Below, piece after piece: positions 1 to 8,924 of a DNA stretch of 64,000 bases. The position numbers and the translations under genes are program-made. The DNA is from Kaistella sp. (lineage in GTDB: Bacteria > Bacteroidota > Bacteroidia > Flavobacteriales > Weeksellaceae), in NCBI GenBank assembly GCA_019459085.1, contig JAIBEW010000023.1, forward strand, positions 1 through 64,000, given 5' to 3'. Every line of letters begins with the position of its first letter. The first letter of the stretch is position 1. The notes below the pieces were generated by a model that saw only the letters and a list, made by a program, of their open reading frames with translations, was not told where the DNA came from and ran no database searches.

Positions 1-20
1 AATCATTTACTTGGTTGGGG

Positions 21-75
21 ATTTTTTTGTTGTTTTAGAATCAAGAGCCAAGAGCCAAGAGTCAAGATCCAAGAG
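21..75 (+). repeat. Direct repeat copy A (ATTTTTTTGTTGTTTTAGAATCAAGAGCCAAGAGCCAAGAGTCAAGA...)
   Basis: Near-copy of the sequence at 166-209. Confidence 0.8.
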
Positions 76-78
76 CGC

Positions 79-132
79 GCGCCGATGGTACTGTCTCGTC
101 ATGAGTGACGAGAGGAGAGTAGGTCGTCGCCA
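79..132 (+). pseudogene. Truncated 3' portion of a 5S rRNA gene
   Basis: GCGCCGATGGTACTG...GGAGAGTAGGTCGTCGCCA matches the conserved 3' half of bacterial 5S rRNA. The expected 5' half (CCCATTCCGAACAGAGAAGTTAAG-like) is absent and replaced by CAAGA-rich repeat. Confidence 0.75.
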
Positions 133-146
133 GTTTTTTTAAAGCT

Positions 147-172
147 CATCAATTTATTTTGATGGATTTTTT
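147..172 (+). terminator. Intrinsic terminator downstream of the 5S remnant
   Basis: CATCAA-tttatt-TTGATG hairpin followed by a T-run. Confidence 0.65.
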
Positions 173-209
173 GCTGTTTTAGAATCAAGAATCAAGAGTC
201 AAGAGTCAA
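166..209 (+). repeat. Direct repeat copy B (ATTTTTTGCTGTTTTAGAATCAAGAATCAAGAGTCAAGAGTCAA)
   Basis: Near-copy of 21-64. Confidence 0.8.
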
Positions 210-310
210 TATGATGTAGGCTGTAAGCAATACGCAGTATGCAGCAATCGGTAACAAGCGCCAATACTTAAAGCCTAAAGCTTTCTGTCGGGTTAGATTT
301 GGATCAGTGA

Positions 311-440
311 CAAGCGTGTTATTATTCGTAACTAGAGTGTTAACGTTTCAGGCAAGCCTGTTATCGCTTAACATCAAGCTTGATAATCATCAACGGTAAG
401 CCTGATAGCTCTAAAAGACACACTTATTAGTGCTAATGTA
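311..440 (+). repeat. Degenerate ~22-bp tandem repeat
   Basis: CAAGCGTGTTAT (311), CAAGCCTGTTAT (353), CAAGCTTGATAA (375), TAAGCCTGATAG (397), with weaker units near 333 and 419. Confidence 0.5.
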
Positions 441-499
441 CTGATTAATGGGGTAGAAAAAGGAAATAAGTAGCGGTTAGGATTCCCCTAATAATTCTG

Positions 500-2107
500 T
501 TAAAACCGGCTCAGGATGCCCCAATGAATCTTCGTGTCTCCAAATTTCACAGGATTACCGAACTCATTCCCATTCGAAATCTGAAAACTCATCAGACCAA
601 TCGGCAGAAAGAAATTGAAGCCAAGACCAAAGCTGTAGAGCTTGGGCTTCTGGGCCAGTGTTTTGTTGTTTAGTTGCGCGTACTGTCCAAACACGTCGAA
701 AAAAGCCTGGTTTCCGATCAGATATCGGTATTCCGCTCCGGCGAGCGCATAATAATCCCCTAAAAGCGAATTCTCATTGAATCCCCGCAACGAATTCCAG
801 CCGCCGAAACGCAGCAGTTCATTAGAAGTGAGTTCCGTTTTCGAGTTCAAAAGCGCTCCTTCAGCCTTCAGGTTCAGGTAATTGTTTCCTTTGATGTGGA
901 AGTTCCGTTCACCGTAAAAATAATACCGCGATTGTGCCGAAGATCCTTCTTCTGTACCGTACAGCACCGAAAGCAGGTCATATTCTGCACGCAGTTTAGT
1001 CCGGTACATAAACAGTTCAACTTCCGAAGGCTCGCTGAAGTCGTACCAAACTCCAATACCCTTTTTAGTGAAATCTGAACCCTGTACATAGAGGGAATCG
1101 AGGACTGTTGATGTTTCGAAAGTTCCCCGTAGTCCCAGTTTCTGCCGGTTATTCACATGAAAATACACCGACGGCAGAAACTTTACAGTAGCAAAGGTTG
1201 AATCCTGACGGTAAATATTGGCATTGATATTGGTTCCTAAATTCGACTTAAAAAGATAGGGAATATCGCTCTGAAGATCGAAAGTCTGGCCTTTGTCGGG
1301 ATTCCGCTGCCAGAAAATATTGATGCTTTCGAAACCATTGAACATGTTGCGGAAATTCACATTCAGGCTTCCGTTAAAGGTAAATTTATCGGTCTTGTCG
1401 TTTCCGAAACCAAGGACGCCGTCGAAGGTGTTGGATTTCTTTTTCTGAAGGAAGAGGAAAACCTGGGTTGAATCTTTCGTGAAAAGTGTTTGAGGAGGCC
1501 TTTCCAAAGCAATGAAAGGATGGTTTTGCAGGGACTGATTGATCTGAACCAGATTCCTGTCGTCATAGATTTTGCCCTGGAATTCCTTTTCCAGATTTTT
1601 CACAAAACGTTTCGGCACCTTTTCGTACCCTTTGATGACAAACGCATTTATCTTTCGTTGTTTGCCTTTATTGATGTCGATTTCAACCTCCGGAACGCCG
1701 TTGATCATGCCGAGAAACCGTGTTTTAATCCGGCTGAATGAATAACCCTTATCGATGAAATTTCTGTTAATGACTTTTTTGAGAGAATCGAGGTTTTTAG
1801 TGAAGAATTCCGGTTTTGTCTTTAATGTTCTGGCTAAGGAATCAGATATTTTAACCGTTGCTTCGTTGAAGTTTTTGCCTTTATCGTAGAAGATTTCGGT
1901 TTTTTTGCCGTTTACCGAAACGTTTTTAAGTTCAGTGAGATAATAATAACTGTTCTGCGAAAGCGAATCAAGGAATTTTACGGCAGAAACCGAATCTTTA
2001 ACCTGCTTTTTCTGCTCGGTTTTCACATCAATTAACCAAAATTCCTTTTGCTGTGCATTTGCGAAAACACAGATGAAAAAAAGTATAAAAAGGAAATGGA
2101 TTTTCAA
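500..2107 (-). CDS. Omp85/BamA-TamA-like outer membrane protein (POTRA plus surface-antigen barrel)
   Basis: Signal peptide, POTRA-like N-terminus, barrel with RGF motif (WNSLRGFNENSL), terminal aromatic residue (ILSRF). Confidence 0.8.
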   Translation of the reverse strand: MKIHFLFILFFICVFANAQQKEFWLIDVKTEQKKQVKDSVSAVKFLDSLSQNSYYYLTELKNVSVNGKKTEIFYDKGKNFNEATVKISDSLARTLKTKPEFFTKNLDSLKKVINRNFIDKGYSFSRIKTRFLGMINGVPEVEIDINKGKQRKINAFVIKGYEKVPKRFVKNLEKEFQGKIYDDRNLVQINQSLQNHPFIALERPPQTLFTKDSTQVFLFLQKKKSNTFDGVLGFGNDKTDKFTFNGSLNVNFRNMFNGFESINIFWQRNPDKGQTFDLQSDIPYLFKSNLGTNINANIYRQDSTFATVKFLPSVYFHVNNRQKLGLRGTFETSTVLDSLYVQGSDFTKKGIGVWYDFSEPSEVELFMYRTKLRAEYDLLSVLYGTEEGSSAQSRYYFYGERNFHIKGNNYLNLKAEGALLNSKTELTSNELLRFGGWNSLRGFNENSLLGDYYALAGAEYRYLIGNQAFFDVFGQYAQLNNKTLAQKPKLYSFGLGFNFFLPIGLMSFQISNGNEFGNPVKFGDTKIHWGILSRF

Positions 2108-2136
2108 CGGAAGGGGATATCTAATGTCAACTCTAA

Positions 2137-2925
2137 TTAGCTGAGTTTATTATATTTCTTCATGAGTTTTTCATAAAAAAGCTGCGGCAGGATCCATTTT
2201 AGCGGCACACCGATTTTCTGACCGAATTTCCCCAAATAATAATGCGGCTTCCAGGAGTTTTTATTCAGCAGATTTTCAATATAATTTGCCACTTCCTCCG
2301 GTTCTGAACCCTCATCAACATGCGCATTCATCAAAGAATATACGTGGTCAAAGGTTTGCTGATACGGTTCCGAAACCTTTGTTTTAACCCGGTTTTCGGC
2401 AATTTTTGTTTTGATGTCGCCCAAATGCAGCGTGCAGACTTCGATATTCCACGGATACACTTCATAACGGATTGCCTCCGTCACTTTATCGAGCGCCGAT
2501 TTGGAGGCGGAATAAAATCCACGGAAAGGCAGACCCATTTCGGAACCGATGCTCGAAATATTGATGATTTTTCCTGCTTTCTGTTCCCGCATTGTGGGTA
2601 AAATGGCGCTTATCATCTGCGCCGCACCCACCAGATTAAGGTTGAAGAGTTTGAGGATATCTTCTTTTGACGAATCTTCCACAGCTCCTACCATTCCCAT
2701 TCCGGCGTTGTTGATCAACACATCGATTCGGGTTTGTGTTTTTAAAATTTCTGTAATGGCATTCTGAACCTGAGAGTTATCGGTAATATCGGTCGGAATG
2801 GTTGTAAAATAAGGTGATTCCACCATTTTTCTGCTCAGTCCGAAAACATGATGTCCTTTTTTACCGAAAAACTGCGCCAAAGCAAAACCGATTCCTGCAG
2901 ATGTTCCTGTGATGATGATTGTCAT
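2137..2925 (-). CDS. SDR family oxidoreductase
   Basis: TGTSAGIG Rossmann motif, NNAG, YSASKSA catalytic motif. Confidence 0.92.
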   Translation of the reverse strand: MTIIITGTSAGIGFALAQFFGKKGHHVFGLSRKMVESPYFTTIPTDITDNSQVQNAITEILKTQTRIDVLINNAGMGMVGAVEDSSKEDILKLFNLNLVGAAQMISAILPTMREQKAGKIINISSIGSEMGLPFRGFYSASKSALDKVTEAIRYEVYPWNIEVCTLHLGDIKTKIAENRVKTKVSEPYQQTFDHVYSLMNAHVDEGSEPEEVANYIENLLNKNSWKPHYYLGKFGQKIGVPLKWILPQLFYEKLMKKYNKLS

Positions 2926-2931
2926 TTTTTG

Positions 2932-4155
2932 TTATTCAATAAGTTCAGCAAAATCCCGCCAAAAGTCAGGATACGATTTTTCAACGACTTCGGTACTTTC
3001 AATATTCAGTTCTTTCACGAGACAGAAAGGCGCAAAACTCATTGCCATTCGGTGATCGCTGTATGTTTCGATGATGATATTTTCATTAGGTTCAAAAAAC
3101 TTTAACGAAAAAATGGAGTCTTCAGTAATTTCTGAGATACAGCCGATTTTAAACAGTTCGTTTTTCAAAGCCAGAAGCCGGTCGGTTTCCTTTACTTTTA
3201 AAGTCGAAAGTCCGGTGATTTCGAAATGAATATTCAGTGCGGTCGCAGTTACGCATAGTGTTTGTGCAATATCCGGACAATCGTTCATGTTCACGATAAT
3301 TTTTTTCGGATAAATAAACTGCTGTTCCGGAAGAAGCGAAATTCTGCTTTCAGAACCTTCCGAAATGGTATTCACGCCAAAAAAACTCCAGTAAAGATCT
3401 TTGATCACCGAATCGCCCTGAAGTGAATACGGCCGGAAACATTTTAGATTGATGCATTGCCGCCCGATTGCAGCAAGGGAGTAAAAATACGAAGCCGAAC
3501 TCCAGTCGCTTTCTACAACGAATTTAATCAGCTGTGAAGTTTTTTCAGTTTCCAGGTTTGGTGAAATCTGGATCAGATTTCCCTCGCCATGATTTGGAAT
3601 TCCGAGATTTCTGAGAATTTTAAGCGTCATATCCAGATAAGGACGCGAGGTGACCTTCCCTTCCAGGTGAATTTCGAGACCGTTTTCCAGCTTTGGACCG
3701 ATCAGCATTAATGAAGAAATAAACTGGCTCGAAATGTTGGCAGGAATATGAACTTGGTTTTTTTTGATTTTTTTTCCGACGATTTTTAAAGGCGGAAAAC
3801 CCTCATTTTCCGTGTAGGTAATTTCCGCCCCCAGTTCATTCAAAGCATCTACGAGGGGCTTAATAGGCCTCTCTTTCATCCTTTCAGAACCGGTTAAAAC
3901 AACGGTTTTACCTTCCTGAATCGCAAAATAAGAGGTGAGGAAACGCATGGCAGTTCCGGCATGATGAATATCGATGACTGGCGCGTCGCTTTCCAGCGCG
4001 TTTTTTAAAAGCTGCGTGTCCTGTGAATTGGAAATATTCTCAATAATGATGTTTTCAAAAAGCTTGTGCAGGATTAGCAGACGGTTCGAAATGCTTTTGG
4101 AACCGCTGATTTCTATGGTTTTATTCCCCAGTAATTTTGACTTTTTTAAAAACAT
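2932..4155 (-). CDS. aroA: 3-phosphoshikimate 1-carboxyvinyltransferase (EPSP synthase)
   Basis: SGSKSISNR, HAGTAMRFL, KVKETDRL and SDHRMAMSFAP motifs. Confidence 0.95.
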   Translation of the reverse strand: MFLKKSKLLGNKTIEISGSKSISNRLLILHKLFENIIIENISNSQDTQLLKNALESDAPVIDIHHAGTAMRFLTSYFAIQEGKTVVLTGSERMKERPIKPLVDALNELGAEITYTENEGFPPLKIVGKKIKKNQVHIPANISSQFISSLMLIGPKLENGLEIHLEGKVTSRPYLDMTLKILRNLGIPNHGEGNLIQISPNLETEKTSQLIKFVVESDWSSASYFYSLAAIGRQCINLKCFRPYSLQGDSVIKDLYWSFFGVNTISEGSESRISLLPEQQFIYPKKIIVNMNDCPDIAQTLCVTATALNIHFEITGLSTLKVKETDRLLALKNELFKIGCISEITEDSIFSLKFFEPNENIIIETYSDHRMAMSFAPFCLVKELNIESTEVVEKSYPDFWRDFAELIE

Positions 4156-4169
4156 ATCGAAGACATCAG

Positions 4170-4496
4170 TTATTTCAGCTTTTCGTTATTTTGATGACGG
4201 TCGGAATCTCTTTCGGTTTTCTTTTTCATTTTGGCGTCGAAAGCGGCCTGAAGATCGGTTCCTGTTTGGTTTGCCAAACATAAAACAACAAATAAAACAT
4301 CGGCAAGTTCTTCGCCCAGATCTTTCGTCAGATCACTTTCTTTTTCGCTTTGTTCCCCGTACCGCCGTGCAATAATTCTGGCCACTTCGCCTACTTCTTC
4401 AGTGAGAATTGCCATATTCGTGAGCTCGTTAAAATACCGGACTCCAACGTTTTTTATCCATTCATCAGCTTCCTGCTGGAGTTTTGTGATTTCCAT
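4170..4496 (-). CDS. MazG-like nucleotide pyrophosphohydrolase
   Basis: EEVGEVARIIARRYGE...DLGEELADVLFVVLCLAN. Confidence 0.88.
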   Translation of the reverse strand: MEITKLQQEADEWIKNVGVRYFNELTNMAILTEEVGEVARIIARRYGEQSEKESDLTKDLGEELADVLFVVLCLANQTGTDLQAAFDAKMKKKTERDSDRHQNNEKLK

Positions 4497-4508
4497 GATT
4501 CAGTTAAT

Positions 4509-5909
4509 TTACTGATAAGCACCTACAGTAGGGCTGGATGTTCTGCTGACTTTCACGATATCAAAAGGAACAGTTGCCGCGACAGCCACGTCGCCTTTGT
4601 TTTTCGCAGGTGAATCTGCTGCAACGCGTAAATTCATCATTTCCGTAAAATGATTCGTGAATTTGGGATCCTGATTTTTTAAGGACGAAATCACATTAGG
4701 ATTCGCATCGAACACAAATCCTGCGCTGCTTTCGTATTTTAAAAGGGAATTCCTTATCTGATAATTGAATATTTGCCCTGAAATCGGTTTGAACTGTACC
4801 GAATTGGGCACATTCCCGTAAACAACAGAATTCTTCAGATTTAGTGTTAAAGCACCGTTCTCCGTCTGTCCGTCCGGATTAAGCCATTCGTTTGTTACAT
4901 AAATCCCGAAAGCGGCAGTCGTAGCATTCAGATTCCAGTAATTGGCGATGGTGGAATGAACGATATTGTAAGTTCCGCCTTTGTAAATTCCAAAAGCCGC
5001 ATCACCGCAATTATTCATGACCAGATTCTCAGTACTTACTGTTGAATTCACTGCATAAATTCCGTATTCCTGGAAAGTATGGATGATGGAATTCTTAATA
5101 TTCGCAGTGGTTTCTTTTAGATCCAGACCTCTTGTTCCGCCGAAAATTCTCGCGTAATTCATATTAAGCTGCGAGCCTGATTCGAAACGGATAGAATTCC
5201 AGTTTTTCGGAACAGTGTCGTATTTGGTATCGTTCCGGTCGCCCCGGAAAATTACTTCACTGGTCAGATCTCCGTTCACATTCATGATGGCGCCCGCAGA
5301 AATCTTCATTCCGCTGTTTTTGTGGAAATACACTTTCGTGCCCTGCTGAATATTGAGAACAGATCCCGGACCCACCGTTAAATCGCCGTAAATAATTTTG
5401 GCTTTGTTGTTGGTCCAGTTGATGTTTCCGGTTAAAATATTCGTGTTGGAGCCCGTTTTAACAAAAAATTCGGCATCCTGAACGACTGAAAACAGTGTAA
5501 CATGTTGTGTGGAAGCCGGACTCTGGAAGACAATCTGGTCTTCGGCAATTGCCTGAACGCCGATTGCAGTTGGCGCAATTTCCACAAAAATATAAAGGCT
5601 GTCTTTTTTTCTTAAAGGAACATTGCTGAATTCATACCCGGATTTTCCGTCAACGTTGATGCGGTAGGGAGATTCTACGCCGCCAAAAAGGGAAATTGTC
5701 GGAATTAAAATATCTTTGTCTTCGTCATTATACACTTTCACGGCATAGGTTTCTGACCGAACCTGATGGTAAACCGTATCACAGAATACCGTATCACGCG
5801 AAAATCGCAGGTCCTGAGTCGGCGGATCAAAGGTAATATCGTCGCGGTTGCAGGAAAAAACCAGAAGCAGTGCCCAAAAGCCAAACGCGCTCAGTATTTT
5901 AAGTTTCAT
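4509..5909 (-). CDS. Putative lipoprotein with parallel beta-helix (choice-of-anchor-like)
   Basis: Lipobox-like LLVFSC after MKLKILSAFGFW (internal start preferred over the 5957 start in the ORF track); beta-helix-like repeats. Confidence 0.65.
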   Translation of the reverse strand: MKLKILSAFGFWALLLVFSCNRDDITFDPPTQDLRFSRDTVFCDTVYHQVRSETYAVKVYNDEDKDILIPTISLFGGVESPYRINVDGKSGYEFSNVPLRKKDSLYIFVEIAPTAIGVQAIAEDQIVFQSPASTQHVTLFSVVQDAEFFVKTGSNTNILTGNINWTNNKAKIIYGDLTVGPGSVLNIQQGTKVYFHKNSGMKISAGAIMNVNGDLTSEVIFRGDRNDTKYDTVPKNWNSIRFESGSQLNMNYARIFGGTRGLDLKETTANIKNSIIHTFQEYGIYAVNSTVSTENLVMNNCGDAAFGIYKGGTYNIVHSTIANYWNLNATTAAFGIYVTNEWLNPDGQTENGALTLNLKNSVVYGNVPNSVQFKPISGQIFNYQIRNSLLKYESSAGFVFDANPNVISSLKNQDPKFTNHFTEMMNLRVAADSPAKNKGDVAVAATVPFDIVKVSRTSSPTVGAYQ

Positions 5910-6007
5910 AAGAGTAGAATTAAGGATTTCAAATTTAATGAAAATTAGTGAAAACAAATACGATTAAAAATTTTAGGTTTCTTCTTTGCGTAATCAAAAA
6001 AAAGTTC

Positions 6008-6015
6008 TATTTTTG
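6008..6015 (+). promoter_or_regulatory. Bacteroidota -7 element TAttTTTG for rpmE2, with -33 TTTG at 5986-5989
   Basis: Matches TTTG-N18-TAnnTTTG upstream of the 6088 gene. Confidence 0.6.
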
Positions 6016-6087
6016 CAGTCTAAAATTTGGCAGAGGAATACCATTACTGTTTCAAAAGCAAATTTTCTAAAATTTAAATAATCAGTT

Positions 6088-6339
6088 ATGAAAAACGGAA
6101 TCCACCCAGAAAATTATAGACTTGTTGTATTCAAAGATATGAGTAACGACGAGATGTTTATCTGCAAATCTACAGCAGATACCAAAGATACCATTGAATA
6201 CGAAGGAGAAAGCTTTCCTTTGATCAAAATGGAAATCTCATCTACTTCTCACCCATTCTACACCGGTAAAACCAAATTGGTAGATACAGCAGGTAGAGTA
6301 GACAAGTTCATGAACAAATACAAGAAATTCGCAAAATAA
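6088..6339 (+). CDS. rpmE2: 50S ribosomal protein L31 type B
   Basis: [24 protein letters not shown]..., [22 protein letters not shown]. Confidence 0.95.
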   Translation: MKNGIHPENYRLVVFKDMSNDEMFICKSTADTKDTIEYEGESFPLIKMEISSTSHPFYTGKTKLVDTAGRVDKFMNKYKKFAK

Positions 6340-6360
6340 TTTTTGCCGCATTTATAAAAA

Positions 6361-6391
6361 AGTCTTTCAATTTTTTGAAGGACTTTTTTTT
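6361..6391 (+). terminator. Intrinsic terminator after rpmE2
   Basis: AGTCTTTCAA-TTTT-TTGAAGGACT followed by T-run. Confidence 0.75.
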
Positions 6392-6436
6392 ATTGTAAAT
6401 TTGAAGAGAAAATTACTCCTTTAAACTGATAATTAT

Positions 6437-7597
6437 ATGCAGCTTGTTTTTTCGGATGCGCAGTATTGGGAAGACTTCCTTCCGCTCACTTTTACCCGGC
6501 CTGTTGCAGAAATGCGATGCGGAATCCTGACTTTTTCTGAAAGATGGCAGAAATTATTGGACAATTCCGATATTTCTTACATCACCGAGGATTTTCTTCA
6601 GCATAAATTCAAAAAACCGGAAGCGGTGGAAAGCCTTTTCATTGTTCCGAACTTTTTACCATCAGAGCAGGTTCTGGATCAGATTAAAAATCTGAAACTT
6701 GGTGAAGCACTCGTCTTTGAAAACGAACTTCTGGCGGTGAAAATCAACATGCAGAACTTTTCATTAAGCCATATCGAAAAGATGACGGACATTGACGAAG
6801 AGATAACTTTTTTCAGGAAAACCACAGATCTATTTTCCTACAACCAAAAAGCCATCGATTTCGATTTCGATTTAATTACAAATGGCCGGATGTCTCAGGA
6901 ACTGTCATCAACAAATGGTTTTCTGGGCGATAAAAAAGATCTTTTTATTGAAGAAGGTGCGTCGGTGGAATATTCCACCTTAAACACCAAAACAGGCAAA
7001 ATTTATATCGGAAAAAACGCCGAAGTCATGGAAGGATGCCACCTTCGCGGTCCAATTGCGCTGTGTGAAGAATCAACATTCAATCTGGGTGCTAAAATTT
7101 ATGGCGCAACAACCATTGGTCCGCATTCAAAAGTCGGCGGCGAAGTGAATAATATTGTCATGTTCGGATATTCAAACAAAGGACATGACGGCTTTGTCGG
7201 GAATTCTGTGATTGGCGAGTGGTGTAATCTTGGTGCAGATACGAACTCTTCGAACCTTAAAAACAATTATTCCACCGTAAAATTATGGAATTACAGGCTT
7301 AAAGATTTTGAAGACACCGGTTTACAGTTTTGCGGATTAATTATGGGAGACCATGCCAAAGCCGCGATCAACACGCAGTTCAATACCGGAACCGTTGTCG
7401 GAATGGCCGGAAATATTTTCAAACCCGGTTTTCCACCCAATTATATTGCCAATTTCAGCTGGGGCGGATTGAAAGACGATGAGAAATTCAGACTCGACAA
7501 AGCGTATGAAGTTGCTGCAAGAGTGATGGAAAGAAGGAAAATAGCTTTTACAGATGAAGACAAAGAGATTTTTAAATATGTTTATGCAGAATACTGA
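6437..7597 (+). CDS. GlmU-family sugar nucleotidyltransferase-like protein
   Basis: LTFTRPVAEMRCGILTFSERW N-terminus plus left-handed beta-helix hexapeptides (NNIVMFGYSNKGHDGFVGNSVIGEWCNLGADTNSSNLKNNY). Confidence 0.85.
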   Translation: MQLVFSDAQYWEDFLPLTFTRPVAEMRCGILTFSERWQKLLDNSDISYITEDFLQHKFKKPEAVESLFIVPNFLPSEQVLDQIKNLKLGEALVFENELLAVKINMQNFSLSHIEKMTDIDEEITFFRKTTDLFSYNQKAIDFDFDLITNGRMSQELSSTNGFLGDKKDLFIEEGASVEYSTLNTKTGKIYIGKNAEVMEGCHLRGPIALCEESTFNLGAKIYGATTIGPHSKVGGEVNNIVMFGYSNKGHDGFVGNSVIGEWCNLGADTNSSNLKNNYSTVKLWNYRLKDFEDTGLQFCGLIMGDHAKAAINTQFNTGTVVGMAGNIFKPGFPPNYIANFSWGGLKDDEKFRLDKAYEVAARVMERRKIAFTDEDKEIFKYVYAEY

Positions 7598-7727
7598 TGG
7601 TACTCACGCAAATATTACCTGGTTATATTTTGATAAAAAACATCAGACTTCAAACTCGTTTTGAAGTTTTTTTATTTTGATGTAATATATTCCGCAAATT
7701 AGTTGTCTTACCTACAGAAACAAAACT

Positions 7728-8240
7728 ATGACTCACGAAACCTTCAGAGATACGGTCTTTTGTCTTAAAGACGAAATGTACCGTTTTGCGAAAAGATTCG
7801 TGATGAGCAGTGACGAAGCGGAAGATGTTGTTCAGGATCTGATGCTGAAATTCTGGCAGAAAAAAGAAGAACTCGCGAATTTTGGAAGCCTGAAATCCTA
7901 CGCCCTGAAATCCGTTAAAAATGAATGCCTGAACCGGTTAAGGCACCACGACGTAAAAATGGGTTTTGCAGATTTTCAGGTGTACAGGAGCGAAAGGTAT
8001 CAGATGGACACTAACAATTTAAAGGAACAGATTCTTCAGTTCATCAATGCGCTTCCGGAAAAACAGAAAGCCGTAATTCACCTGAAAGATGTAGAGGAAT
8101 ATGAAGTGAAAGAGATAGCGGAAGTGCTGGAAATGGAAGAAAATGCAGTAAGGGTGAATCTGATGCGCGCGCGTCAGAAAATCAAGGAGCAGATTCAGAA
8201 ACTCATGGACTTCGAAAACAGAATGATTGAAAATTTATAA
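7728..8240 (+). CDS. ECF-type RNA polymerase sigma factor
   Basis: Region 2 (DEAEDVVQDLMLKFWQ) and region 4 (LPEKQKAVIHLKDVEEYEVKEIAEVLEMEENAVRVNLMRARQKIKE). Confidence 0.93.
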   Translation: MTHETFRDTVFCLKDEMYRFAKRFVMSSDEAEDVVQDLMLKFWQKKEELANFGSLKSYALKSVKNECLNRLRHHDVKMGFADFQVYRSERYQMDTNNLKEQILQFINALPEKQKAVIHLKDVEEYEVKEIAEVLEMEENAVRVNLMRARQKIKEQIQKLMDFENRMIENL

Positions 8241-8250
8241 ATGACTCATC

Positions 8251-8916
8251 ATGCAGAACGACAAATCACAGGAAAAATACAGCGAAATCTTCCGCGAACT
8301 GAAAGAAGAAAAAATGGACTGGAATTTCGAAGATTTTTTAGCGAAAGCCGAAAATACCGAGATTAAAAGTCCTGAAGTTTCAGGAAAGAAAGGCGCCTCT
8401 TTCCCGAAAATATTCCTGATGGCAGCAAGCCTTGTACTGCTTGTTTCCCTCGGAATTGTCTTCAAGTTTTTCAACGGTCCAACGCAAACTGAACAGAGCC
8501 TTTTGGTGGAAAACGAAATCAGAAAACAGAAAAATGATTTTGAAAACAGCAACATCATCGCTGCCCTTCAAAACGAAGATTCCGTAACGGTGGCTTCCGA
8601 CAGTCTGGTCTCTGATTCTGCAATCAGCGGAAATAATGAGGATGTTTTGGATAAAATTCTGCCCAAACGCGGAAGATTGAAAAAGCAGGTGAGACCTCAT
8701 TTTGTTCAGAATTCTGCGCCTTTAAAATCTGCACCCGTCAATTCTGTTTCTAATTCCGATTATGAATCTGATTATGTGATCATCAACGGACAGAAAATAG
8801 AAAGTGAGCAGGAAGCGATTGACCTCACCAAGTATTCCTTCCGCATTCTTTCTGAAAATATGTCGAAAACAGTGGCACAAACTGATGCTCTTAACAACTT
8901 AAACATGGATTACTAA
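8251..8916 (+). CDS. Single-TM hypothetical protein, candidate anti-sigma factor
   Basis: Directly follows the ECF sigma gene; cytoplasmic N-terminus, one TM (IFLMAASLVLLVSLGIVFKFF), low-complexity extracytoplasmic region. Confidence 0.55.
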   Translation: MQNDKSQEKYSEIFRELKEEKMDWNFEDFLAKAENTEIKSPEVSGKKGASFPKIFLMAASLVLLVSLGIVFKFFNGPTQTEQSLLVENEIRKQKNDFENSNIIAALQNEDSVTVASDSLVSDSAISGNNEDVLDKILPKRGRLKKQVRPHFVQNSAPLKSAPVNSVSNSDYESDYVIINGQKIESEQEAIDLTKYSFRILSENMSKTVAQTDALNNLNMDY

Positions 8917-8924
8917 AAATTTTA

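Noticed and set aside
874-1741. Short ORFs at 874-1089, 896-1078 and 1490-1741 within the Omp85 gene
   Set aside because: They lie wholly inside a well-supported CDS on competing frames, have no recognisable motifs or promoters, and look like codon-bias shadow ORFs.
4509-5909. Possible adhesin or polysaccharide lyase role for the beta-helix lipoprotein
   Set aside because: The fold is suggestive but no catalytic motif or T9SS sorting signal is visible, so only a generic call is supported.
8235-8700. Antisense ORFs (8235-8558, 8380-8700) opposite the candidate anti-sigma gene
   Set aside because: Shadow ORFs on the strand opposite a consistent operon.
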